Below are positions 1-6,508 of a stretch of DNA of 7,811 nucleotides, piece by piece. Made by a program: the position numbers and the translations under genes. The stretch lies in assembly GCA_024639035.1 (NCBI GenBank), contig JAHEJE010000132.1, positions 1 to 7,811 of the forward strand. The letters are read 5' to 3'. Position 1 is the stretch's first letter; the number at the start of each line of letters is the position of its first letter. Below the pieces are notes generated by a model. That model saw only the letters and a list, made by a program, of their open reading frames with translations, did not search any database and had not been told where the DNA came from. The DNA is from Alphaproteobacteria bacterium (GTDB taxonomy: Bacteria > Pseudomonadota > Alphaproteobacteria > Rhizobiales > Aestuariivirgaceae).

Positions 1-709
1 GATGGTGCCGAGCCTGGCTCGATGCGCAATGGGAGATCACCGAGCGCCGTGGCGCCGATCCGCTGTTTGCCCGCGAGCCATGCCATGTGCGGCCATGATG
101 CAGCACCGCCGATCCGGCCGGCACCTCGATGGCGACGATGTCCGGCTCTTGCCCGGCGCATCGGGCAGCGGCGCGCATGTCGGCCAGTGGATCGTCGGGC
201 GCGTGAAACTGGCCAATCGGCGGCGACAGCGGCCAGCGATGCGAACCGCGCACATACTCGATGGTGCCCTGATCGGCCCGCGTATCGTCCAGCGTGATCC
301 AGCAGGTCATCATTTCATTTGGCTCGATCCAGGCCTGGTAGCTGTCGTCCTGATGAAACCCCAGCGCCTTCGATCCCGGCGGTTTCCAGATCACGTTGTC
401 CTGGTTGATCCGCGCCCCCGGCCAGCCGCGCAGCCGCGCGCACGCCTCGCCGATGTCTTGCCGCAGCACGATGCCGGCAATCGTCCGGTCGGATTTCCAG
501 CCGTTGCAGATTTGCCGGGTCAGCGCATCGCTGTCGCGGCCCTGGCGCCAGTTCCACTCGTCCGGTTGCAGCCCGGTTTCGAACTCACCGCCGAACAGCG
601 GCTCGAAGCGCGCCCGCGCCGCGGCGATTTCGTCTGCCGACAGCAGGCCCTCGACAATCAGGAAACCGTCGCGCGAAAATTTTTCAAGGTCTTGCCTGCC
701 CAGCTTCAT
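1..709 (-). CDS. PhyH-family Fe(II)/2-oxoglutarate dioxygenase (3' end missing)
   Basis: This is a leftward reading frame open from ATG 709 to the window edge: 236 full codons with no stop, so the C-terminus is missing. It looks like a phytanoyl-CoA dioxygenase (PhyH) family enzyme, a soluble non-haem iron oxygenase that hydroxylates a substrate while decarboxylating 2-oxoglutarate. Visible signs are the N-terminal FxxDGFLIVEG element (residues 11-21), the iron-binding HxD in FHQDD (H119, D121), the GTIEYVRGSH segment (148-157), and the distal histidine in HHGRTWHGSRAN (probably H210), with R221 or R222 placed to bind 2-oxoglutarate. An AGGA ribosome site (721-718) lies 8 bases before the ATG, inside the end of the upstream transporter gene. 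The start is only 2 bases after that gene's stop, so the two are almost certainly co-transcribed. The substrate is unknown; PhyH relatives act on acyl-CoAs, phosphonates and amino-acid derivatives. Family call is firm, function open. Confidence 0.88.
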   Translation of the reverse strand, partial: MKLGRQDLEKFSRDGFLIVEGLLSADEIAAARARFEPLFGGEFETGLQPDEWNWRQGRDSDALTRQICNGWKSDRTIAGIVLRQDIGEACARLRGWPGARINQDNVIWKPPGSKALGFHQDDSYQAWIEPNEMMTCWITLDDTRADQGTIEYVRGSHRWPLSPPIGQFHAPDDPLADMRAAARCAGQEPDIVAIEVPAGSAVLHHGRTWHGSRANSGSAPRRSVISHCASSQARHH

Positions 710-711
710 GA

Positions 712-1575
712 TCAATATCCTGCCGACAAAACCCCGGCACCGCAACAGATCAGGGCAATTCCGAACCACTGCGACGGCGACACCGGTTCCTTCAGGAACA
801 CCCGCGCCAGTATGGTGACGACAGCCCCGAACGATCCGCCGAGAACGATGGCCATTTCCGGAAAAGCCAGCTTTCCAGCCGCGAAAACGGCCAGCATCGC
901 GATGGTATCGAGAAGGCCCATCAAACCAAGCGCCGGCCACAGGCTGAGCGGCGCGCTGCCGCGCAATCCCTTTACCGCAAAAAACGGCACCAGGGCCGCA
1001 AGCGCGAACAGCCGGGCAAACCAGGTGACGTCGATTTCGTCGGCACTGCCGGCGGCGGCCTGCCCAGCCAGCAGGGAGGTCGCAAAGAACAGCGCCGTTG
1101 CGCCCGACAGCGCCAGCACCAGCGGGAGTTTGCCGCTCTCGATATGCCCTTGAGCCTCGTGCGTCTTGCCGGCCATCGACACCAGCAGGGTGCCGATGAT
1201 CACCGCAGCGATCGCCAGCCAGGCAACGACGCTCGGCCGCGCCCCGCCGATCAGCGCAAACACCACCGCGACCGCCGGGTAGCTGCCGGCAATCGGCGAG
1301 ACCACCGACATGCTGCCGATCCGGTATGCGGCAAACAGGCTCAGCGTCGCCAATGCATAGCTGACGCCGGCCAGCACACACAGCAGCATCGCGTCCCCGG
1401 CATCGGGCCAGCCCCGAGCCGACCCAACACTGTAGACGGTGAGCAGAACCAGTCCGCTGATCACCAGGCCGCATGTCGTGACCAGCGCGCCAGTGCGCCG
1501 CGACGTGAACCGGCCGATGAAATCATGCGCGCCCCAGGCAAGTGCGGCGGAAATGCCAAGCAGGGCCGAATTCAT
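712..1575 (-). CDS. EamA/DMT-superfamily membrane transporter
   Basis: This is a 287-residue, very hydrophobic protein consistent with about ten membrane helices in two repeats, as in the EamA family of the drug/metabolite transporter superfamily. Each half ends in a typical way: SPIAGSYPAVAVVFAL followed by a long hydrophobic helix closes the first, and FLKEPVSPSQWFG followed by a glycine-rich helix closes the second. It begins with MNSALLGISAALAWG, a normal EamA first helix. I prefer ATG 1575 because GGAG lies 6 bases upstream; a TTG at 1587 would add four residues but overlaps that ribosome site. It lies between the GntR regulator (18-base gap) and the PhyH oxygenase (2-base gap) in one leftward operon. 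It may move the substrate of the oxygenase or of the divergent amine pathway across the inner membrane. Direction and substrate cannot be inferred from the sequence. Confidence 0.88.
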   Translation of the reverse strand: MNSALLGISAALAWGAHDFIGRFTSRRTGALVTTCGLVISGLVLLTVYSVGSARGWPDAGDAMLLCVLAGVSYALATLSLFAAYRIGSMSVVSPIAGSYPAVAVVFALIGGARPSVVAWLAIAAVIIGTLLVSMAGKTHEAQGHIESGKLPLVLALSGATALFFATSLLAGQAAAGSADEIDVTWFARLFALAALVPFFAVKGLRGSAPLSLWPALGLMGLLDTIAMLAVFAAGKLAFPEMAIVLGGSFGAVVTILARVFLKEPVSPSQWFGIALICCGAGVLSAGY

Positions 1576-1593
1576 GCCGGACTCCAACAGATG

Positions 1594-2367
1594 TCAGTCG
1601 CTCTCGGCGCCAACCAGATCCTGGCGGGCTGATTCCAGGTGGGTCTGCATGGCCTCGGCCGCGCCGGCGACATCGCGCCGCCGCAGCGCCTCGAAAATCT
1701 TGCGGTGTTCGATGTTGTACTCGGCGATCTTCTGCTCGGTGAGGATCACCCGCTTGACCTGGTTCCACTGCGCTTCGGTGCGCACGGTATTGATCAGCTG
1801 ATAGACCTGCAGCATCAGTGGATTGCGCGAACAGCGCGCCAATTCCAGGTGAAACTCGGAATCATAACGCGTGAACAGATCCTGATCGCCGCCGCAGTCC
1901 TCGATCTTCTTGAGGATGCTCTCGAAACTTTCCAGATCGCGCTGGTTCGAATGCAGCGCCGCCAGCCGGGTCATGTAGGGTTCGACCGAAAACCGCGTTT
2001 CGATGAGCTGCATCGGGCTGATCAGATAGGCGATTTCCTCTGAAACCGAATGCGCCGGCCCGCTGTAATTGACATAGGTCCCGCTGCCGACCCGGCGCAC
2101 GACCAGTCCTTCCTCATCGAGCTGATCGAGCGCCTTGCGCACCGTCGAGCGGGCCGTATTCAGCGCCACCGCAAGCTGGCGCTCCGGCGGCAGCTGATCG
2201 CCCTTGCTGAACGCGCCGCTCTCGATCGCATGGCGTAACTTGCCGGTGATCGCGTTGGCGCTGTTGGAAACAGCGATGCCAAGCCCATCGGAAGCTTCGG
2301 TAGGTCTCCTGCCGCCCTCGAGAACTTCGAGAATGTTGCTTCCTGTCTTCTCGCTTGGCCCGGTCAT
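1594..2367 (-). CDS. GntR-family (FadR subfamily, FCD domain) transcriptional regulator
   Basis: This 257-residue DNA-binding regulator has a winged helix-turn-helix at about residues 35-100, with the hallmark LPPERQLA and ARSTVRKALDQL segments and the wing GSGTYV. An all-helical FCD ligand domain follows (about 115-250). FCD domains usually bind a metal and a small carboxylate; candidate ligands are D169, H173 (in YDSEFH), H221 and H243. There is a non-conserved lead of about 30 residues before the DNA-binding domain. AGGA lies close before the ATG (3-base gap), a somewhat tight spacing. It is the first gene of a leftward operon and faces the divergent FAD oxidoreductase. A phased ATTGGT array begins 18 bases upstream of its start, which fits an autoregulated local regulator. 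The effector is probably an organic acid or amino-acid derivative of the pathway (inference). It corresponds in position, but not clearly in family, to glxA, the regulator of glx loci in rhizobia. Confidence 0.93.
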   Translation of the reverse strand: MTGPSEKTGSNILEVLEGGRRPTEASDGLGIAVSNSANAITGKLRHAIESGAFSKGDQLPPERQLAVALNTARSTVRKALDQLDEEGLVVRRVGSGTYVNYSGPAHSVSEEIAYLISPMQLIETRFSVEPYMTRLAALHSNQRDLESFESILKKIEDCGGDQDLFTRYDSEFHLELARCSRNPLMLQVYQLINTVRTEAQWNQVKRVILTEQKIAEYNIEHRKIFEALRRRDVAGAAEAMQTHLESARQDLVGAESD

Positions 2368-2551
2368 GAGTCCTGAAGGTGATGATTGGTATGCAATTGG
2401 TCTCTTTTGGCGAAATATTGGTTTGCTTTTGGTTCCAATTTGTGCCTCTATGCCATGCTAAGAACTGGCAGCGTCCCGTCAAGTCAAATCGGCACAAGTA
2501 CTTGGGCGCGCGGGGTGGATATCGGTCGCAAAGCAGTCAGGTGAGGACAAC
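2368..2551. promoter_or_regulatory. Divergent intergenic regulatory region
   Basis: The 184 bases between the regulator (leftward) and the FAD oxidoreductase (rightward) must carry promoters for both operons. The half nearest the regulator (about 2380-2460) is clearly AT-rich compared with the flanking genes and holds the phased hexamer array. The remaining 90 bases up to ATG 2552 form a GC-richer leader ending in a GAGGA ribosome site (2543-2547). I could not pick convincing -35/-10 pairs on either strand; weak candidates such as TTGCTT (2423-2428) lack a good -10 at the right spacing. No gene, RNA gene or terminator is visible. Confidence 0.75.
2385..2433. repeat. Helically phased ATTGGT-like hexamer array, candidate operator
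   Basis: Five related hexamers lie in direct orientation: ATTGGT at 2385, ATTGGT at 2396, TTTGGC at 2406, ATTGGT at 2417 and TTTGGT at 2428. The steps are 11, 10, 11 and 11 bases, so all face one side of the helix. A degenerate sixth copy, TTTGTG, follows at 2439, again 11 bases on. Two inverted repeats overlap the array: ATTG-N5-CAAT (2385-2397) and TTGG-N2-CCAA (2429-2438), the second resembling palindromic operators of FadR-type regulators. The first two copies recur upstream of glnT. The repeats are read directly; the role as a binding site for the adjacent GntR regulator, or for another protein that binds cooperatively, is inference. Confidence 0.6.
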
Positions 2552-3898
2552 ATGGCGTTTCCGACAAGTTCGAAATATGTGGTTATCGGCGCCGGCATTC
2601 ACGGCCTCAGCACCGCCTATCACCTTGCCCTGAAACTGCGCGAGAGCGGGCGCGGCAGCGGTGAGGACATCGTGATCGTCGACAAGTCAGCGATCGCCGC
2701 CGGAGCCTCCGGCATCGCCTGCGGCGTGGTGCGCAACAACTACTTCCAACCCGCCATGCGCGAACTGATGGCCCATTCCGTCGGCGTCTGGGAGAGCGAT
2801 CCCAAGGCCTACAGCTATCATCCGGTCGGATACATGCAGATTTCCCCCGAAAGCATGCGCAAGGACGTCACGACGATCTATGAGCAGCAAAAGGCCATTG
2901 GCTATGAGTCCGAGTTCATCGAGGGCGAGGCCGATGCGCTGGCCTACATGAAGACCCTGTTCGACGACTGGCAGGCCAGGGGCATCACCTCGGTGCTGCA
3001 TGAAAAACGTGGCGGCTACGCCAACAATACCGCCGCAATGTACGGCCTCGCCACCAAGGCGGAGAACGAAGGTGTGCGGATCGTCACCGGCGCCCGCGTT
3101 ACCGGCTTCGAATTCGCCAGCGGCGCCCAGGCCGTAACCGCCGTGGAAACTGAAAAGGGCAAGATCTCGTGCGACTATGTGGTCATCGGCGCTGGCCCCT
3201 GGGTCAACGAGTTCTGGACCATGCTCGACCTGCCCAAGACAGTGTCGATCAAGGGCGCCGACGGCACCGTTCATGACGACGTGCCGATGTGGAAATTCTG
3301 GTGCCTCGAGGAAGGCACGCTTGGCGTCGACCCTGACATGCACAAGACCAACGACGGTTCCTTCCCGCCGGTGATCCACGTCGACAGCGATGCGCCGCTT
3401 TTTTCCGATGACGACGGCTCGCTGATCACCGACAAGATGTGGGGCATCTACTACAAGCCCGATTTCAATTTCGGCGGCATCCAGGGCGGCGCCGCCCCTT
3501 ACGTCGTCGACCAGAAGCCGGACGACGTGGCCGTAGACCCTTACGGCCCCGATAGCCCCGACTTCATTGTCGGCGATGATTTCATCAACATGTGGTGCTC
3601 GGCGCTGGCCCACTGCCAGAAGCGTTTCGAGGGCCAGATCAAATACTACAAGAACCACGATCCCTCCGGCGGCCTGGGCTGTTTCACGCCCGACAGCTTT
3701 CCGGTGTTCGATGTGTTCCGCGACAATGTCTACGTCATCGCCGACTCGAACCACGGCTACAAGATGCTCGGTGTCGGCAAGCTGGCAGCCCAGGAAATCG
3801 CCGGCGAAAAGAGCGCCCTCATGGAGCCGTTTCGCATCTCGCGCTACGCCGAGGGCCGGTTGCACCCGGTTTCGAACAGTCCGTTCCCGTGGAGTTGA
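2552..3898 (+). CDS. FAD-dependent oxidoreductase, DAO/sarcosine oxidase-like
   Basis: This 448-residue flavoenzyme of the DAO fold (sarcosine oxidase, dimethylglycine dehydrogenase and D-amino-acid oxidase relatives) would oxidise a C-N bond of an amino acid or N-alkylated amino acid. The dinucleotide-binding motif VVIGAGIHGLSTAYHL is at residues 10-25, the ribose-binding acidic residue ends the IVIVD strand (D44), and a GASGIACG loop leads to VVRNNY (59-64), resembling the flavin loop of sarcosine oxidase beta subunits. The second strand VVIGAGPWVNE is at 210-220. The C-terminal flavin region has FTPDSFPVFD (378-387) and SNHGYKMLGVGK (399-410), where K404 matches the position of the oxygen-activating lysine in monomeric sarcosine oxidase. 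A cysteine (C377) lies near, but apparently not at, the covalent-FAD position of that enzyme. Residues about 255-345 form an Asp-rich region not typical of short family members. No signal peptide is seen. It starts the rightward operon; oxidation of the N-alkylglutamate made by the downstream genes is the best guess. Confidence 0.88.
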   Translation: MAFPTSSKYVVIGAGIHGLSTAYHLALKLRESGRGSGEDIVIVDKSAIAAGASGIACGVVRNNYFQPAMRELMAHSVGVWESDPKAYSYHPVGYMQISPESMRKDVTTIYEQQKAIGYESEFIEGEADALAYMKTLFDDWQARGITSVLHEKRGGYANNTAAMYGLATKAENEGVRIVTGARVTGFEFASGAQAVTAVETEKGKISCDYVVIGAGPWVNEFWTMLDLPKTVSIKGADGTVHDDVPMWKFWCLEEGTLGVDPDMHKTNDGSFPPVIHVDSDAPLFSDDDGSLITDKMWGIYYKPDFNFGGIQGGAAPYVVDQKPDDVAVDPYGPDSPDFIVGDDFINMWCSALAHCQKRFEGQIKYYKNHDPSGGLGCFTPDSFPVFDVFRDNVYVIADSNHGYKMLGVGKLAAQEIAGEKSALMEPFRISRYAEGRLHPVSNSPFPWS

Positions 3899-3916
3899 GG
3901 TAAACCACTTGTCGTG

Positions 3917-3933
3917 ATTGGTACACTATTGGT
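3917..3933. promoter_or_regulatory. ATTGGT direct-repeat pair upstream of glnT, candidate second operator
   Basis: ATTGGT at 3917 and again at 3928 gives an 11-base step, the same as the first two copies at 2385 and 2396. Including flanks, both sites read GATTGGTA-N4-ATTGGT. It lies in the 94-base gap between the FAD oxidoreductase and glnT, about 60 bases before the glnT start. This suggests that glnT has its own regulated promoter, or that a repressor bound here acts as a roadblock. By eye I found no other ATTGGT on either strand of the window outside these two intergenic sites. No clear -35/-10 pair could be assigned. Confidence 0.55.
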
Positions 3934-3992
3934 AGGCTGAAGCTGCAAGCCCAAGAAATTCACTTGATAACCGCAGAAGGGGAGAGAAACGA

Positions 3993-5468
3993 ATGGCTAC
4001 TGATCTTGAGAAATTTGTCAACGCCGATGGACGTGACAAGCTCGTAAAAGAGGTGCGCAAGAAGATCGATGCCCTCGGCATCGAGTACCTGTACCTGCAG
4101 TTCGTTTCTGTGACCGGCAAGATCATGGGCAAGGGCATCCCGTCCGACCACTGGGAAACCGTTGCCAGCAAGGGCTTCCAGCTTGTCTACGGCGCCACGG
4201 TGAACCTGTTTCTCAACCGCGCCGGCGACTACCTCGGCTACGGTCCGGAGGCTGCCGAACTGGTCGGTATCCCTGAGCCGGAAACCTTCATGCAGCTGCC
4301 CTGGGCGCCGAAGATCGGCCGCTTCTACTGCACGCTGTTCCGCAACCGCGAGGAAAAGCAGGATCCGGGCGGGTTCCTGACCTCGGACTGCCGCGGCAAT
4401 CTGCGCCGGCTGCATGACGAATTCGAAAAGAAGCACGGCACCCGCCTGCGCATCGGCACCGAGCCGGAAATGATGTGGCTCAAGTTCGATGAGAACGGCA
4501 AGCCGAAGGACGGCTTCTCCAAGCCCTACTGCTACCACATCGACCAGTTCGAAAGCCTGCGCCCGGTGTCGCTGCAGGTCATCAAGTATGCCCGCCAGAT
4601 GGGCCTCGACATGATCCAGGGCGACCACGAGGACGCCCCCGGCCAGCTTGAGCTGAACTGGATGTACGACGACGTGCTGCGCAACGCCGACCGGCTGACC
4701 ACCTACCGTCAGATCTGCGCCCAGGTGGCCCGCGAACATGGCATCTTCGCCTGCTTCATGACCAAGCCGTTCATGGGCGTGTCGGCTTCGGGCTGTCACC
4801 ACAACATGAGCCTGTGGAACGGCGGCAAGGACAAGTTCGTGCCCTGTGGCAACGACAAGGACGACCTGCCGGGCATGCCGCACAACTACATGTACGTGAA
4901 GGGCGGCGACAACACCTTCATGCCCGACACCGACGACCCGCAGATGCCGGGGGCCGAAGGCCTCAAGGCCATCGGCGGCGTCGTGCATCACCTGCAGGCG
5001 CTGACCGCCATCGGCTGTTCGACCGTCAACTCGTACCGCCGCCTTTGGGACACCGGCTTCTGGGCGCCGGTGTTTGCCGACTGGGGCTTCCAGAACCGCA
5101 CCACCGGCTTGCGCGTGTCCGCACCGGGCCGCTTTGAGTACCGTTCGGTCGACTCGATGGTCAACCCGTACATCATGGGGTCCACCCTGCTGGCCGCCAT
5201 GGATGACGGCCTCGACAACAATCTCGATCCTGGCGAGCCCGAGGAGCGCAACATCTACGAAGCCATCGAGGCCGGCAAGCAGGTCAAGAAGCTGCCGATG
5301 TCGCTGGGCGAAGCGCTCGATCATCTGGAGGCCAGCGACGTCGTCAAGCGCGGCATGCCGGGCGAGATGTACCGGCTGTATGAGGAATACAAGCGCGACG
5401 AGTTCGCGCGTTTCATGTCCACCGTGACGGAATGGGACAACGACACCTACATGGAGTGCCTGCCCTAG
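3993..5468 (+). CDS. glnT: GlnT / gamma-glutamylmethylamide synthetase-like glutamine synthetase family ligase
   Basis: This 491-residue ATP-dependent ligase has the glutamine synthetase catalytic fold. It would activate glutamate as gamma-glutamyl phosphate and join ammonia or an amine to it. Metal and ATP residues are visible in GTEPEM (E157, E159), HEDAPGQLELN (E213, E220) and the KPFMG strand (258-262). The catalytic-histidine loop reads SASGCHHNMSLW, with H269 at the usual position. NSYRRL (346-351), FQNRTTGLR (367-374), FEYR (381-384) and NPYIMG (391-396) complete the substrate pocket. The WAPVF form after NSYRRL resembles GlnT/GMAS proteins more than the housekeeping GlnA. The usual NLYDLP adenylylation motif is replaced by NIYEAI (420-425), so control by adenylylation is doubtful. 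AGGGGAG lies 8 bases before the ATG. The adjacent glxBCD supports the amine-ligase role; glutamine synthesis or another amine acceptor remains possible. Confidence 0.88.
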   Translation: MATDLEKFVNADGRDKLVKEVRKKIDALGIEYLYLQFVSVTGKIMGKGIPSDHWETVASKGFQLVYGATVNLFLNRAGDYLGYGPEAAELVGIPEPETFMQLPWAPKIGRFYCTLFRNREEKQDPGGFLTSDCRGNLRRLHDEFEKKHGTRLRIGTEPEMMWLKFDENGKPKDGFSKPYCYHIDQFESLRPVSLQVIKYARQMGLDMIQGDHEDAPGQLELNWMYDDVLRNADRLTTYRQICAQVAREHGIFACFMTKPFMGVSASGCHHNMSLWNGGKDKFVPCGNDKDDLPGMPHNYMYVKGGDNTFMPDTDDPQMPGAEGLKAIGGVVHHLQALTAIGCSTVNSYRRLWDTGFWAPVFADWGFQNRTTGLRVSAPGRFEYRSVDSMVNPYIMGSTLLAAMDDGLDNNLDPGEPEERNIYEAIEAGKQVKKLPMSLGEALDHLEASDVVKRGMPGEMYRLYEEYKRDEFARFMSTVTEWDNDTYMECLP

Positions 5469-5494
5469 GGCCCTCGGCGCTCTTGAACGACAAC

Positions 5495-5518
5495 TGGCCG
5501 GTGCTTCGGCGCCGGCCA
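5495..5518 (+). promoter_or_regulatory. TTCG-loop hairpin in the glnT-glxB gap
   Basis: A 10-bp inverted repeat (arms 5495-5504 and 5509-5518) pairs completely if one G-U is allowed, and closes on a C(TTCG)G tetraloop, the extra-stable UUCG type in RNA. It lies 26 bases after the glnT stop and 54 bases before the glxB start. No T run follows (the next bases are CCCCGG), so it is not a standard intrinsic terminator. It could protect the glnT mRNA 3' end, mark an RNA processing site, or reduce read-through into glxB. The pairing is seen directly; the role is inference. Confidence 0.55.
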
Positions 5519-5572
5519 CCCCGGAACTGCGCCTTGCCGCCGGCAGCGCACGCATGAAAGGAGAACCAGCAA

Positions 5573-6508
5573 ATGTGCGGGATAGCAGGACTTATCCACC
5601 GCGACGGTACCGCCAAGATCGGCCAGGAGATGACCGATATGCTGCAGGCGCTGAAACATCGCGGCCCGGATTCAACCGGTTTTGCCTTGTACGGCAAGCC
5701 GGGCCGCAATGAATTCATCATGCGCTTCAAGGTCGCCGAGCAGGAAGACATGGACAAGGGCTTCGACATTCACCAGGCCGTCAAGGATCGCCGGGCGACC
5801 GTCGACGGGCGGCTCGAAAGCCTGGGCGTCAAGGTCATCGATCAGGCCGAGGCAACCGAATACGCCTTCCGCTACCGCATCCAGTTCGACGGCGACATGA
5901 AGAAGCTTGCCGACTACATCGAGGATGTCGAGGGCGCCGAGGTGCTCTCAATGGGCAACGCCCTGGAGCTGATCAAGGACCTCGGCGATGCCGCCACCGT
6001 GTCCGAGCAGTACGGCCTGAAAAAGTTCAAGGGCACCCACGGCATCGGCCACACCCGCATGGCAACCGAGTCCGATGTCGACATCCGTTCCGCCCATCCC
6101 TATTGGGCCTACCCCTACAACGACATCGCCGTGGTCCATAACGGCCAGATCACCAACTACTGGATGATGCGCCGCCAGTTCGAGCGCCGCGGCCACCGCT
6201 TCATGTCGAGCTGCGATTCAGAGCTGTTGGCCGTCTACACCGCCTACAATCTGGACCAGGGCGCGACCCTGGAGGACAGCCTCAAGCAGTCCATCGACGA
6301 GATCGACGGCGTGTTCTCCTATCTCGTCGCCACCAGGGACTCGCTCGGTCTGGCCAAGGACTGCATGGCCGCCAAGCCGATGGTCCTCTACGAAAGCGAC
6401 GACCTGGTGGCGATGGCATCGGAAGAAATGGCGATCCGGGCGATCATCCCGCACGAGATCGACACCTGGGACCCCTACGACAATGAGGTGAAGGTATGGC
6501 AGGCGTAA
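5573..6508 (+). CDS. glxB: GlxB: class II glutamine amidotransferase (MgsA-like glutamate/N-methylglutamate synthase subunit)
   Basis: This 311-residue Ntn-type glutamine amidotransferase corresponds to the N-terminal domain of glutamate synthase. The protein starts MCGIAG, so Cys2 becomes the N-terminal nucleophile after Met removal. It would hydrolyse the amide of glutamine, or in the methylglutamate pathway the gamma-glutamyl amide made by GlnT. Conserved blocks are HRGPDSTG (29-36), GHTRMAT (159-165), AHPYW (174-178), HNGQITNY (189-196) and the CDSE block (214-217). About 120 residues separate the first two blocks, far more than in GlmS or PurF, so a lineage-specific insertion is present. 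AGGAG lies 9 bases before the ATG. The gene overlaps glxC by 13 bases, which indicates translational coupling and stoichiometric subunits. It is homologous to MgsA of the N-methylglutamate synthase; whether it releases ammonia or an alkylamine cannot be read from the sequence. Confidence 0.92.
   Translation: MCGIAGLIHRDGTAKIGQEMTDMLQALKHRGPDSTGFALYGKPGRNEFIMRFKVAEQEDMDKGFDIHQAVKDRRATVDGRLESLGVKVIDQAEATEYAFRYRIQFDGDMKKLADYIEDVEGAEVLSMGNALELIKDLGDAATVSEQYGLKKFKGTHGIGHTRMATESDVDIRSAHPYWAYPYNDIAVVHNGQITNYWMMRRQFERRGHRFMSSCDSELLAVYTAYNLDQGATLEDSLKQSIDEIDGVFSYLVATRDSLGLAKDCMAAKPMVLYESDDLVAMASEEMAIRAIIPHEIDTWDPYDNEVKVWQA

Noticed and set aside
2..1153. Long rightward open frame of about 383 codons over the left operon
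   Set aside because: It lies antisense to the PhyH and EamA genes, is rich in Arg/Pro/Ala without any recognisable domain, and has no ribosome site; it is a high-GC shadow.
1576..1587. TTG start for the EamA transporter four codons upstream
   Set aside because: The GGAG ribosome site falls just after this TTG and is well placed for ATG 1575 instead.
2405..2430. Sigma-54-like promoter (TTGGC ... TTGCTT) upstream of the FAD oxidoreductase
   Set aside because: The GG to GC spacing is 14 bases instead of the required 10, and no other correctly spaced GG-N10-GC was found in the region.
2495..2504. Perfect 10-base palindrome CAAGTACTTG in the leader of the FAD oxidoreductase
   Set aside because: Palindromes of this length are expected several times by chance in a window this size, and it is not repeated elsewhere in the locus.
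2687..3865. Leftward open frame of about 392 codons antisense to the FAD oxidoreductase
   Set aside because: The composition is His/Val/Ala-rich as expected from the complement of a GC-rich gene; there is no domain, and the opposite strand encodes a clear flavoenzyme.
5495..5530. Intrinsic terminator after glnT
   Set aside because: The stem is strong but there is no T run after it, and closely linked glx genes follow in the same direction.
3960..5555. Leftward open frame of about 531 codons antisense to glnT
   Set aside because: Same shadow pattern, and it would span the glnT promoter gap and the hairpin; the sense strand has all glutamine synthetase motifs.
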